Shown: positions 1 to 11,716, counted from the stretch's first letter. The stretch: DNA of 64,000 nt from Physella acuta (GCF_028476545.1 NW_026732707.1:274501-338500); one strand, 5' to 3'. The notes: generated by a model not told the origin, from the letters alone. Made by a program: numbers and translations.

Positions 1-1095
1 TTTGAGGAGGATTTATGTTTTGAAAAATATAAATATGTTTCCTTGTTTCATTTATGTACCTGTTTTTAAACAATTGAATTAATCTGAATTTAAACTTTTC
101 AGTAATAAATGAAGACTAGCGATATTTCCAACAGATGCAACCATGCTCATTTACTATAGCAGCCATCTTGTTTATTTTTTTTTACTGTAAACTTATAGCG
201 CAAGATTCAGGGGAAGCCACTCTAACTTTCAGATGGCCGCTTTTTATATAGCAAATCCTGCTCGCAAACACTGCTGTTTAAAGTTAATTTCTTGCCTATA
301 TTGATATATTTAGCCATTGATTTATGTTTATTATTCATTTATCTATAATATTTGACACAAATATATGATAATATACTTCTATTAAAGCCTTGACGATGAG
401 GTAACTTTTTCGCACATTACTAGCCGCGGGCGATTTTATATACCTAAAACGATAGATTACTGAACATTGAAACATTTTTGTAACTTTCAAAACATAAATC
501 CTCCTAAAAATGTAAAAAGTTAAAAAAAATTAATGAGTCACTTTTTTTCCACATTACTACCAGATCTAGTACTAGATCTAGTCTCAGCCGATTTTACATA
601 CTACATAGGCCTACCCAAAAACAATAAGATTACCATTAAGATTTAGATCTAAGTAATAATACTATTTTTGGCAGATTTTATGTCCCTAAAAAATGTCCTA
701 AAACGACTAGATTTTCTTTAAAATGAGATCTAGAATCTACAAATAGAAAATCTAGATCTACTACTAGTACTAGACTCTAATAGACAGATCTAGATTTAAT
801 TAAAAATAATTTAGTATAGTATAGATCTATTTAGCCTAAATTTTAGGTTACGAGTTGAGTAGTTTACTGGCTATTCCCAGTCATACCTCTTTTTAATAGA
901 TCTAGATCTACATTTAATCAAAATTTCCTTATAATTCATGCAGCTGTATGGTCGAGTGGAACCAGTGTTTCTTCCTGGCATCTCTTCGGGGGGGGGGGGG
1001 GGGGGGGGGGGGAAGGCCCCTATAAATCTCTAGAATTCTAGATCTACTGTAGGCCTGTCGATCTAGTTTTATAGGGCTGTGGTTATTCTTAGTTA
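1..1095. other. AT-rich spacer with AGATCT-rich stretches
   Basis: I see no gene. From about 560 to 910 and again from 1030 to 1070 the spacer is dense in overlapping AGATCT/CTAGAT palindromes. A truncated copy of the poly-G MITE described at 20696 lies at about 963-1013: it has the terminal CAGTGTTTCTTCC motif followed by a G-tract, but no opposite end. Confidence 0.6.
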
Positions 1096-1822
1096 CAGGG
1101 GCGGAACTACAGTGCCGCCAGACAGTGCCGGGGGGGCCCACGCCATTTAGGGGCCCATAGCCGACCATAATACATTTTTTATAGTTAAAAAAATAACTAT
1201 TTTCTTGCATTTTTGAATTGACAGTAAAAGCTTTTGTGAATAACAAACAGATCTACTCTTGTAGTAATGTTATACAGTAGCTAATATTTTATTATGCTGT
1301 TCCGTAAAAAATATATGCCTGAGCTGTACTATGAAAGACAGGCAAACGTTCAAAACACTTTCATGACTTATTTCCCTTTTTTAAATAGTTAAATAGGGGT
1401 GCTCATAAGCTTCTTTTAATATATTTGTTCTAAACAAATTAAAAAAGCAATTACTTCTCTAAATTATTATTTTTTCTAAAAATATGTACTAAAGAATGAC
1501 ATAGCATAAAAAGGAAATATATTCAAAACAAATAATATAAATTAAAAAAAAAACCTTTAAAATAAACATAACACGAGAAACCATTATGCATACAAAGCTT
1601 TCACGTTTTATATTCTTTTGACCGTCTAAAGATTAGTCGGTATGCAGTTTACAAAAAACATTGAATAAACTAGTTCTAAGTCTAAAAAAAAAAGTGAAAA
1701 CAGGCGAGTACACTCACACACCTGACAAATTGTAATTTGTTTCAATTGAAAAACAAAAGACATTTTTTTTCTCAAAATCCGATCTGGCCAGAAATGAGTA
1801 TCCAATGTTTGTATTCTATGTT

Positions 1823-1920
<98 letters not shown>

Positions 1921-1959
1921 TTTTGCGGGGTGGCCCTTTTTTTTCTAGTTCCGCCACTG
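1096..1959. mobile_element. hAT-like non-autonomous DNA transposon, perfect 8-bp TSD
   Basis: The left end reads CAGGGGCGGAACTA and the right end is the inverse of CAGTGGCGGAACTA, so 13 of 14 terminal bases match as inverted repeats. The flanks are cttagtta at 1088-1095 and cttagtta at 1960-1967, a perfect 8-bp target site duplication. An 8-bp TSD with CAG...CTG ends is the hAT pattern. The element is 864 bp, has no transposase, and contains a (TA)n tract at 1825-1903 followed by poly-T. It sits about 1.2 kb upstream of the DNAJC4-like gene. Confidence 0.85.
1825..1903. repeat. (TA)n microsatellite
   Basis: About 39 uninterrupted TA units followed by a T-tract, inside the hAT-like element. 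Confidence 0.95.
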
Positions 1960-1967
1960 CTTAGTTA

Positions 1968-3034
1968 CTACGAATTAAATAACCCTTTAATGGCTATCCC
2001 TATACTGACCTATCAGAGTGAACCATTATTTGTTGTTGTGGTTCTGTAATTCACTGATAATGAATACAGTCATGTTGGTATAATGTCTTTAGACCTTAGA
2101 CCTAACCTTATTGCTAACACTGATTCCCAGGGTTCCTGATTAACCCAAATGACCAAATGTCTAAAACCTGATACAACTACGAAAGACACTAATAGCTCAC
2201 ATAAAACTTTCAACTGCTGACTTTTTTAAAAAAAGATGGTCAATCATTTGTCAGATTTGGGCTGCTGTTTGTGTTTTTTAACACTAAAATGGACTAATTT
2301 TATGGTCATAATTAAATGCTGGTCCGAACTATGTTATTTTAGGTAGTGTCAGTTTTATATAAACAATGTTAGGGTAGGAGGTGATGAAAGCTGATATTTA
2401 TACTTCAGTATGCATGTGTTTAATATTTTAAAATCATTGAAATAAGTTTGTTAACCACACATTAAAACATTTTTGTTTTAATACTACTTAAGTGAAAATG
2501 AACAATTAAACAGTAAATTTGGAGCACCTGGCTGCTACCCTTTCAACCCCCCCCCCCCCCCCCCCCCACTAAACTAACATACTGTTGGTTAGATAAATTA
2601 AAAAGCTAGGCTAGGAAATAAATAGTATCATGCTTATTTCAGCTGATTTTCAAGTTCTGTGCATTGCCCCATTATTGTCCTAAATTGAGTATTGAGATTC
2701 TATTTTTTGTTTTTAAACTGAAAGTGTCCCAGTCACCCTGAAGACGAAATAGACGACATTCATTTTGATTTAGTAAATAATACTAGCAAATGTCAAAAAC
2801 AATAATCCAGGCAATCTTAGTCAAAAGCTTTAAGGCAAAATTATCATGGCCTATTAAACTGTTAATTTTAAAATGTATTCCCAGATTTATGTTAAATAAT
2901 AGAGATAGGGTCATAATAAATGAATAAATACTCAGAGGAATTTTTTGTTGATTAACTAACAAATGCCATTTAGGTTTAATATTATTATTATTATTTTTCA
3001 AATTAAATACTGATTTACTGTCTTTTTTCTATAG
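1968..3034. other. Spacer upstream of the DNAJC4-like gene
   Basis: I see no coding exon. There is a poly-C tract at about 2547-2567. At 3021-3034 a pyrimidine-rich run ending in ATAG looks like a 3' splice site, so 3035-3125 may be the 5' UTR part of a second exon, with the first exon lying further upstream and unrecognised. Confidence 0.4.
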
Positions 3035-3125
3035 ATCTATTCAACATGCTAACCAGTGGACCTTTGAAATCCTTAATTATTTTTATAGTACTTGAATTAC
3101 AAAATTAATTTACGATGATAGAAAA

Positions 3126-4013
3126 ATGGCACAGTTTTCAAAATATTTGATGCTTTATCTGTGTCGAAGACAGCACTTGTTTATGTTATGTAGGACTGTG
3201 ATGCAGAGTCCTCTTAGTAGGCTGACACTAGTAACAAAACCAGCTCAAAGCTTAGCAGTTCACAAGAGGTGTTTTTCTAATGCAACGTTTAAAAAGAATC
3301 ACTATGAAGTGCTAGGAATTCCTCGTTCTGCGTCAAGGAAAGAAATTCGACTTGCCTTCCTGAAATTGTCTAAGAAATTTCACCCTGATGCAAATATTAC
3401 AAGAAGTGACAATGTTAAAACTAGAAGTGAAAGTCACAAACAATTTGTGCTGGTCAATGAAGCTTATTCTGTTCTTATTAAGCCCCTGTCACGCAAAGAG
3501 TATGATCTAACTCTAGATGCTGATAAATATGTATCACGTCATATGAATGCATCTTCAAATTCCTCCTATACTTATGGACAAAATCCAGGTCATGATAATT
3601 ATTACCATCACAGAAACCCTTATACCGAAGCGAACTGGAATGTTAACTATGACTATGGAAATAGTAATGAAAAATTTCACCTGTTTACCAATATTCATTT
3701 TCAAATCATTTGCTTCACAACAGTCGTAATAGTACTAGTTGTTTATTATGCAGAGAACTTTATTCCCAACCCACAACTCAGACACTTGAGGAGGAATTTG
3801 AGTAGATACGAAATTGAAAAACATGAGTTGATAATGACCTCCCAGCACGAGGGTACTACCATCTATTATTATGCTATTCCAAAAGAAATAGGATCTAAAG
3901 ACTATGAAGTTATGGCTATTCAGCGAAATAAAATAGGTGAATCTGATGAACCTGAGCTGGTTGAAGTTAACAGCGTATATGGCAATATAATGAAAAAGGC
4001 AGAAGAAAGTTAG
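3126..4013 (+). CDS. DNAJC4: DnaJ (Hsp40) subfamily C protein, DNAJC4-like, membrane-anchored
   Basis: A 295-residue open frame in a single exon. A basic, hydrophobic N-terminal leader of about 50 residues could be a targeting signal. Residues about 59-130 form a J domain: HYEVLGI opens it, the Hsp70-activating HPD triad is at 86-88, and the helix III/IV segment ending in SRKEYD closes it. A single hydrophobic span at about 191-208 (IICFTTVVIVLVVYY) predicts one membrane anchor, followed by a charged C-terminal tail. J domain followed by one transmembrane span is the layout of animal DNAJC4, which is about 240 residues in human; this one is longer at both ends. J proteins stimulate the ATPase of Hsp70 partners. 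DNAJC30 shares the layout and is the main alternative, but the 'FVLVNEAYSVL' segment looks closer to DNAJC4. Orthology is an inference; that this is a J-domain protein is secure. Confidence 0.8.
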   Translation: MAQFSKYLMLYLCRRQHLFMLCRTVMQSPLSRLTLVTKPAQSLAVHKRCFSNATFKKNHYEVLGIPRSASRKEIRLAFLKLSKKFHPDANITRSDNVKTRSESHKQFVLVNEAYSVLIKPLSRKEYDLTLDADKYVSRHMNASSNSSYTYGQNPGHDNYYHHRNPYTEANWNVNYDYGNSNEKFHLFTNIHFQIICFTTVVIVLVVYYAENFIPNPQLRHLRRNLSRYEIEKHELIMTSQHEGTTIYYYAIPKEIGSKDYEVMAIQRNKIGESDEPELVEVNSVYGNIMKKAEES

Positions 4014-4186
4014 ACAAGGTAATAGTACGATTAGTTTCAACTAATAGGGCCTAAAAACTACATTATCGTCAAGTTTATTTAATTGAGATTATAACATGTT
4101 TTTAAAAGTATTAATACATTTTAAAAATTATAAATAGTACATACCCCAACATGCCCATAGAAAAAGAAAATGAATCTCACATAAAA

Positions 4187-4192
4187 AATAAA
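4187..4192 (+). promoter_or_regulatory. Candidate polyadenylation signal of the DNAJC4-like gene
   Basis: AATAAA about 175 bp after the stop codon, followed by an A-rich stretch. It is the first canonical hexamer downstream, but with this base composition a chance match is possible. Confidence 0.4.
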
Positions 4193-4296
4193 AACTTAAA
4201 GTAAAAAAAAAAAAAGCTTTTGCCATGTTCACAGTTTACAAAAGAATCATAGATCTAGATCTATATACTTAAAAATGCACTAAAACTATAAGGTAA

Positions 4297-4951
4297 AAAA
4301 AAAAATTCATAAAAAACGTTTTAATAACAAGCTTTTATGTAATGATGCACTAAAAAGTAGAAAATAAATTATAGACTACTATTTAAATAACTATAAAGAA
4401 AAGCGTGGGTCACTTTAGTATCTATTGGATACCTTTACTAATGTTAAGGAAGACACCCACGCTTTTCTTTATAGTTATTTAAATAGTAGTCTATAATTTA
4501 TTTTCTACTTTTTAGTGCATCATTACATAAAAGCTTGTTATTAAAACGTTTTTTTATGAATTTTTTTTTCAGTACTTTACATGTTTTATTTGTAATAGAG
4601 TTACATGACTAAAAACCATTGCGCGCCTACTGAACATCACGTTCAGTAGGCGCGCAATGGTTTTTGAACGCAGCCATTACGTGATGGCGCAGCTATTGAA
4701 GGTGATGACGCGTGTGGTGTGGTTGGCTAGACATGCCTACTAATTCGGTCCAAATTTTAATTAATTCATAAAAAATAAATTAGGCATCCAATTAAGTCAA
4801 ATTTAGTTTCAGATTGCATTGTCTTCATGTCTTGACCCACGTGCTAACTTTGAATCGTATCGGTCAAGTAGAACTGTCCGAATTTTCACTCCTGCGTTTC
4901 CGTCTAGACTGACGACAGACTGACGAGGAAGTGAGTTAAATAAAAGCTTGT
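4297..4951 (+). mobile_element. Foldback element family A, unit 1
   Basis: The unit has two parts. First is a near-perfect giant hairpin: left arm about 4297-4410, loop 4411-4454, right arm 4455-4569, with arms of about 113 bp. The loop-proximal ends read CGTGGGT and ACCCACG. Second is a tail of about 380 bp that carries its own hairpin (4615-4667) with 25-bp arms around a 5-bp loop and ends in AAAAGCTTGTAAAA. That end partly inverts the ACAAGCTTTTA near the left edge. There is no coding sequence. It forms a head-to-tail dimer with the next unit. Confidence 0.85.
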
Positions 4952-5625
4952 AAAAAAATTCATAAAAAACCTTTTAATAACAAGCTTTTATGTAATGATG
5001 CACTAAAAAGTAGAAAATAAATTATAGACTACTATTTAAATAACTATAAAGAAAAGCGTGGGTCACTTTAGTATCTATTGGATACCTTTACTAATGTTAA
5101 GGAAGACACCCACGCTTTTCTTTATAGTTATTTAAATAGTAGTCTATAATTTATTTTCTACTTTTTAGTGCATCATTACATAAAAGCTTGTTATTAAAAG
5201 GTTTTTTATGAATTTTTTTTCAGTACTTTACATGTTTTATCTACAATAGAGTTACATGACTAAAAACCATTGCGCGCCAGTAGAATATCACGTTCAGTAG
5301 GCGCGCAATGGTTTTTGAACGCAGCCATTACGTGGTCGTGATGGCGCAGCTATTGATGACGCGTGTGGTGTGGTTGGCTAGACATGCCTACTAATTCGGT
5401 CCAAATTTTAATTAATTCATAAAAAATCAATTAGGCATCCAATTAAGTCAAATTTAGTTTCAGATTGCATTGTCTTCATGTCTTGACCCACGTGCCAACT
5501 GTGAATCGTGTCGGTCAAGTAGAACTGTCCGAATTTTCACTCCTGCGTTTCCGTCTAGACTGACGACAGACTGTCGACTGACGACTTACGACAGAGGAAG
5601 TGAGTTAAATAAAAGCTTGTAAAAA
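4952..5625 (+). mobile_element. Foldback element family A, unit 2 (tandem with unit 1)
   Basis: The layout matches unit 1: left arm 4952-5063, loop 5064-5107, right arm 5108-5220, tail to 5625. Near the outer end both arms differ from other copies in a matching way: the left arm reads AACCTTTT and the right arm AAAAGGTT, where unit 1 has AACGTTTT and AAAACGTT. The tail carries the same small hairpin, with minor changes, and a short duplication around GACTGACGAC. Confidence 0.85.
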
Positions 5626-5825
5626 TATATTTAGTGTAGCCTTACTAAAGCTGTATGCTGGTATGACTAAAATTAAAAGCCAGGGGTCCCAATGATTAAA
5701 ATTGATCATATGTCTTATATTATGATGTTATAGAATGGACATCTATCAATGAACTCCCTATGAAATTTGAGCAGATTCTCCGAAAGTAAACATCATATTC
5801 ATCTATAATAATAGTTTCGCTGTCT

Positions 5826-5826
5826 G

Positions 5827-5897
<71 letters not shown>

Positions 5898-5898
5898 G
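5826..5898. repeat. (ATCT)n microsatellite
   Basis: About 18 ATCT units, with CTGT variants at the edges. Confidence 0.95.
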
Positions 5899-5899
5899 T

Positions 5900-7280
5900 C
5901 TGACAAGAACGCTCTAGAGAAAACACAAGGAAAATAAAAACATGCATAGTAATTCGAAAAACGAAGTATGACGTCGACACATTTAGCGCACAGAGTAGAA
6001 AATAATCTCAAGCCGGATAGTGCACACATTTATATGACGTCATTGATTATCGAGTAAACATTCAATACAAAGGCAATTTGGTCTAATCTAAGTGGTTTGC
6101 GTGAAGAGTTTCTTTCATACAATTCTTCGGGTAGGTGCGAAGCCCCACCCCCGCGTAAGAACGTCTGAGCCCCCCCCCCCTCCCTAACTCAAAAGAAATT
6201 TCTTCATCGATACTCTATAATAAAATTACCGCCTAATTAATGTGTCTAATCTAAAAAGTGGTTTTCTTGCAATTTCTTTAATGCAATTCTTCGGGTGGTG
6301 GCTAAGCGCGACACCAGTGTTTCTTTCAGACTTTTTCCTCCCCGGAGAGGGATGGGGGTACTTGAAATTTTCGGGGGCGGGGGTAGAATTTTCGGGGAGG
6401 GGGCGGACACTGGAAAAAGTATATAATTATATTTCGTTGAATGGGACGGTAGACATGTTTTTTTAGGGGGGTGGTGGGGGTGGTGTGTGTGTGTGTGGCG
6501 GGGGGGGGGGGTGGTGTGTGTGTGGGGGGGGGGTGGGGTGGGGGGTGGTGTGTGGGGGGGGTGGGGTGGTTTTAGTGTAGACTTTTTCCTCCCCGGAGAG
6601 GGGTGGGGGTACTTGAAATTTTCGGGGGCGGGGGTAGAATTTTCGGGGAGGGGGCGGACACTGGAAAAAGTATATAATTATATTTCGTTGAATGGGACGG
6701 TAGACATGTTTTTAGGGGGGTGGGGGGGGGGGGGTGGGGGTGTTGGGGGGTGGGGGTGGGTTGGTTTTAGTTTAGAGAAAAGAGACAGCACTATCAACCT
6801 AGCGCCCGGTGTATCCTTCCTCAACGGGCCATTTTTCTCGTAACATAATATTTTTGCACTATTTGAATATGCAAATGAGATTTACAAACACATTTTTCTA
6901 GATTGTCTTTTGGACATACTACAAGTACAATTACAATTGTCCTCCATATAGTCAATATATTATTGAGCTAAAACTGTTACTGGATCAACTTTTCGGTAAA
7001 ATCACGATATAGCGTCGGTTATTATTCCGGAACTGTACAGCAGTAAAAAACAGTAAAACCATGGCGTAGTCTGTCGAGCCGTTCCGGAAACCACCGGAAA
7101 TACCGTAAACCATCATTTATTTGCCGCCATATTATTTTTAACACATAATGTTTAAAAATGTGCAAGGATTGATTTTAGTTGCATTTTAAATACTGTTTTG
7201 CTAATTATTTTGTATTTCTAATTATTTTAAGTGTATGCGCTAATTATTGCTGCTACTAAACATTATTCTAGTTATTCTTA
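5900..7280. repeat. G-rich spacer with duplicated poly-G MITE fragments
   Basis: No gene is seen. A truncated poly-G MITE-like segment at about 6329-6465 is repeated almost exactly at about 6580-6712. Both run from a cagACTTTTTCCTCCCC-type start through a GTATATAATTATATTTCG stretch. Between and after them are long impure G/T tracts (6466-6570, 6713-6765). The paired copies keep open frames, but these are low-complexity and not convincing genes. Confidence 0.65.
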
Positions 7281-7366
7281 CAGAGGCTTATCCAGGTTTT
7301 CGGTGTAGGGGGAGCGGAAATAGCAAAAGAATGCGCCTAATTTGTAATATCTTTTATATAATATAA

Positions 7367-7436
<70 letters not shown>

Positions 7437-8344
7437 TGGCGTAGCGAGGTCGCGTGTCACCCGGTGAGGCACTTAATGGTGTCACAAGATTTCAAATTTT
7501 CGATTGGCACCCCCCCCCCTCAAGTTTTTCTCTATATATTTTGCTATTTTTTGCCTTGGTGTCACCCCCCCCCCTAAATGGTGTCACCCAATATATAAAC
7601 ACACTAGAACCAAAAACATATATAAAATATATATATATATATATATATATATAAACACACTAGAACCAAAAACAATGAACGCGGCATAATCTGTTTTGTA
7701 ATCCTTGTAAAAAAAAATTGCATAATAATTCCTGGACATCTATTAAGACTAGCGAAAAGGGGAAATAATCAATATCTTAATATAAATATGTATATGTCTA
7801 CACATTTTATTATAAATATCAAAACAAATCAATAATTACTTTAGAATCTAATAAAGTAATTTAACACTATTCGTTTTTACAAAAATATTTTCTCTACAAT
7901 CAGATTTAAATATATTGTCATCATAAATGTTAAAGTATTACAGCATAATGAAAGTTTTTTTAAAATCAGAGTTGGTATAAAAGCCAGCTTTTCAATGTAG
8001 TAGTAAAAGATTCGGAATTATAGCCTACATATAACTAAAATATCGGTCATACATTTCAGATCATGCACTTTTTAATTAGCTAATGACTTTAAGTATGCTT
8101 TGACATAATGAGAAGGTATGGTTTAGATCACTGTATTGCTAACACATTTTTTACTGGTAATTGCAAAAACAATATTCACAGAGATTTACGTTTCAAATGT
8201 GCCGACCAAAGATAATTTTTTAACAAATATCAATGTTTAAAACTTTGAGTTTAAAAAGTTTCCAAAAAGGCGCCACTTTGCTAAAAATGTCCAGAGGGGG
8301 AGCGGCCGCTCCCCCTGCTCCCCCCCCCCCTGCGTACGCTACTG
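7281..8344 (+). mobile_element. hAT-like non-autonomous element, family 1, copy 1
   Basis: The left terminus is CAGAGGCTTATCCAGG and the right terminus inverts to CAGTAGCGTACGCAGG. The flanks are tattctta at 7273-7280 and tattctta at 8345-8352, a perfect 8-bp duplication. The element is 1,064 bp with a GGGGGAGCGG...CCGCTCCCCC palindrome near its right end and a (TA)n tract inside. There is no transposase frame. Another element fragment is nested at 7434. Confidence 0.88.
7434..7600 (-). mobile_element. Nested truncated hAT-like element, family 3
   Basis: It begins with CAGTGGCGTAGCGAGG and continues with the GTGTCACCCGGTG block that matches, in reverse, the right end of the element at 51982-52285. 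I find no matching opposite terminus. It lies inside the element at 7281-8344 and so inserted after it. Confidence 0.65.
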
Positions 8345-9655
8345 TATTCTTACTACTTTTAACTTAAGTAAATCTAATCGTCTAGTCTTATTTACTAGAT
8401 CTAAATACTAACAGAACTAGAGCTGGTTGTCGCAAATCTTCTGCAGGTTTTTTTCTGTTTCTTAAAAAAACATAAATTACTACACTCGACTTTATTAATA
8501 ATATTTAGATTTACTAATTGTTGCTAAATTTTTGTCAGTTAAACATTAAATTAAGTTAAAACATTAATTTAATGCAGTTGACTTTATTTTTTTTTCAACG
8601 GTCAAATAAACTATGGTTTACAGTAACGAATGTTACCGAAACTCAACGAACATTACCCAATAATTTCCGACGCTATATCGTGATTTTACCAACTTTTCTA
8701 TGTCTGTTTTGTTGCAGAGCTAAGGTTAAGACTGTATTAACATCTCAGTTGTTTTTTTTTTTCCAGATTTTCCTCGGAGCTGTTGACTTTTGGACTAACC
8801 AAATCTGTGATAGTGAGAACAGGTTTCACCTAACCTTACATTAACTGTACACCGTTTTTTTTTGTTTTTTTTTTACCAAACTAGATCTATAAGCTATTGA
8901 TATTGAGGTAGAAGTGTTAAAGTGAAGCACCTAGTTTCATGTCATTCAGTAGGCTACTTGTACTTTGTGCATTCTTCCTACTGTTATAGCCTTTTGCGGA
9001 AAAAAAAAAACAATTTTATTTGGAATGGTTTTTATTAAACAGTGTAATTTCAGTGTATAATTTATTACACAGAATTTTTTTTTTGTGTGTGGAAATTTTA
9101 GTTTAGTGGATGAGTAGATCCCCTAATGATTTATTAGGGGGAAGAGGCTATCTAGTTTTTGGTGGGTGACCAAAATGCGCAACGGATAAAAGCGCAAAAC
9201 AAAAAGCGCACACGGAAAAAAAGCGCACACAGAAAAAACAACGAGAAATTTTAGCACAAAAACCTATATGGACCAGATGACACATTTTTACATGACTGTT
9301 AGGGCTGCTGCTAGAGTGTCGTGTTTGATCACGTGGTATGCTACCATTTAAAGCATACCACTACCATATGCATTCACATCACCACGATACGGGCAATAAT
9401 CGCTCTTCACAATGCCTATTATTTTCTTGATCAATATTTATTCAACTACTAGGGGTCAGCCTCGGACAGGTGAGGCTCGTTAGCTGGGGACAGCCACTCT
9501 TCTAGGAAATACAACTGCAAAATCAAACAACTGCTTCCTTGTAGTTTGTTCTTGGTTGGAAAAAGGCTATGGAAGCAAATCCAAAAAGAAAAGCAGGCTG
9601 AAATCGGAGTCAATGGCGCATAACCAGTTGACACGTACCCTTAAAATTAAAATAA
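8345..9655. other. Spacer with a GCGCACACAGAAA-type repeat
   Basis: No gene is recognised. At about 9161-9250 there is an irregular, roughly 17-bp periodic sequence of GCGCA(A/C)AC(A/G)GAAAA type. It recurs inverted at 14870-15003 and in both orientations at 47754-48052, so it is a dispersed family. Confidence 0.5.
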
Positions 9656-9660
9656 TTGTG

Positions 9661-9790
9661 AAGGAGGCGTGGTCGAGTCGGCAACAGCTCATGGTTGATA
9701 AATTCGAAAACAAAAAGACTCGAGTTCAAACCCTGGCAAACTCGATCCCCTCCAACACTAAAAATTAAGAACGAAGAAAAAGAAGAAGAT
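9661..9790 (+). mobile_element. tRNA-derived SINE candidate
   Basis: The segment has an A-box-like GTGGTCGAGTCGG at about 9669 and a B-box-like GAGTTCAAACCC at about 9722. The spacing suits a tRNA with a long variable arm, of leucine or serine type. It ends in an A-rich (GAAGAAA)n tail at about 9770-9790. Box matches are by eye, and flanking duplications are not clear. Confidence 0.5.
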
Positions 9791-9827
9791 TCAACTACTA
9801 TTCTCGTTTAAATAAATATAAAACTAT

Positions 9828-11574
9828 CAGTAGCGTACGCAGGGGGAGAGCTGGGGGAGCGGCCGCTCCCCCTCTGGCCATTTTCAGCAAAGTGGCGCCT
9901 TTTTGGAAACTTTTTTAATTCAAAGTTTTAAACAATGAAATTTGTTAAAAAAAATATTTTTAGTCGGCACATCTATGTAAATCGCAAGATTTCTTTTCAT
10001 GCAGCAATTAAGCATTATTGTACTAGTCTAGTAGTGTCTACGTTTACAACACGTATTAACAGCTGAATCATTTTGCCATTCTAAAAATAACCATTACGAT
10101 GCGTTGCAATGTTTAAAAAACCTCTACGGGTAGTACCACTTGGCAAGAGGGGTGTTAAGTTTAAGGCAACTGTATAATGTTTTTGCGTACGAATAATTGA
10201 ATTAGAAAATGTTATATATAAAACTGCACACATAATTACTTTATATATATAGTTTGAATCGTGTGATTAATTTAAAAAAAAATACAATACAGAAACAAAT
10301 ACAAATGATGTGGCACCTCTATTTAAATTTACTTATGAGCAAACTGCGTAGTGGTGGGGAAATTTTGACAAGGTCAACAACGTCATCACGATGAGGTAGT
10401 AGTATTCTTACAGTTTGGGCGATAGTGATTACGATTACAAATTATATGAAACAATTACAACCCCCTCCCCCATGGACCCCTCTGTAAAAAAATATTGTCA
10501 TAATACCACTGCTACTTATTTAAATCTATTTCTGTAATATATATATGTGTAATATATATTTGTGAATAATATTTATGTTTAGAACAGTCATCTAAAAACT
10601 GACGCTATGTTCACTCTGAGTTGGTTATCTCCCCCCCCCCCCCCTACACACACACAAGCACCACCCCAATTGTGTAGAGCGATATTAATGTCACACCTAG
10701 GTATACACTGGGTTGGATAATTGACCTAAAGTGACCGGACTGTGGTGAATGAAGTTGAACCGACCCCCCCCCCCCCCCAACCCACCCCGAACTGTTAAGT
10801 ACATGTAGAATAACGCGTAATGATGTACCAAAGTACCATGCCGCCAGAAAATTAGCTTTTTAAACGTAAAACTCTGTGAATATTGTTTTTGCAATTACCA
10901 GTAAAAAGGTGTGTGATCAATACAGTGATCTAACCCATACCTATCACTATGTTAAAAAATTACTTTTAAAGAACTCAAAGAAGCAGTAGTTAATTAAAAA
11001 TATTTGATCTGTACAAAAACACCGATATTTAGTTCAATGTAGGCTGTTATTCCGAATGTTGTTCTATTTTATCGAAAAGCGTGGTTTTATACCAACTCTG
11101 ATTTTAAAAACTTTCATTATGCTGTAATGCTTTAGCATTTATAATGACGATATATTAAATTCTGATTATAGACAAAAACATTTTGTAAACACGAATAGTG
11201 TTAAAGAATTTCATTATATTCTAGAGTAATTATTTATTTGTTTTGACGTTTATAATTAAATGTGTAGATATATACATATTTATAGTAAGAGAGTGATTTT
11301 TTCCCCTATTTCACTTGTCTTAAATAATTTCCCAGGAATTATTATGTAAGAATTTTTTTTTTACAAGAATTACAAAACAGATTGTGTTACGTTCATTGTT
11401 TTTGGTTGTTGTGTGTGTATATATTTTTTTTGTTTAGATTGATACATTTTTTGTTTTGTCGGCCTACATTGTATGTTTTTTCTTATTTCTTCAGAGTGCT
11501 ACTTTCAATTTATTTTACATCATAGCGAAGTAATGACATAAAGCTAGTAATTATATATATATATATATATAGAT

Positions 11575-11624
<50 letters not shown>

Positions 11625-11708
11625 CACGTATATAGAACTTGTTCAAAATTCGGCGCCTTTTTTTGCTCTTTTCGCTCCCCCTACAACGAAAACCTGGATA
11701 CGCCTCTG
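9828..11708 (-). mobile_element. hAT-like non-autonomous element, family 1, copy 2 (inverted)
   Basis: The left edge is CAGTAGCGTACGCAGG and the right edge inverts to CAGAGGCGTATCCAGG. The flanks are aaaactat at 9820-9827 and aaaactat at 11709-11716, a perfect 8-bp duplication. It is the longest copy at 1,881 bp, partly because about 265 bp around 10352-10618 are absent from the copy at 12060. It lies opposite to that copy with only about 350 bp between them. Confidence 0.88.
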
Positions 11709-11716
11709 AAAACTAT

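Noticed and set aside
165-180. GCAGCCATCTTGTTT as a promoter motif, also near 24277 and 7110
   Set aside because: Short YY1-like matches without an adjacent exon or other promoter evidence.
1737-2049. Open frames of alternating Ile-Tyr here and at 34672-34942, 36538-36900, 39525-39758, 39992-40301, 43025-43315, 44475-44678, 61138-61527
   Set aside because: They are translations of (TA)n microsatellites.
3126-4013. Assignment of the J protein to DNAJC30
   Set aside because: Same J domain plus transmembrane layout, but the helix III region and the tail look closer to DNAJC4. Kept as an alternative because no alignment could be run.
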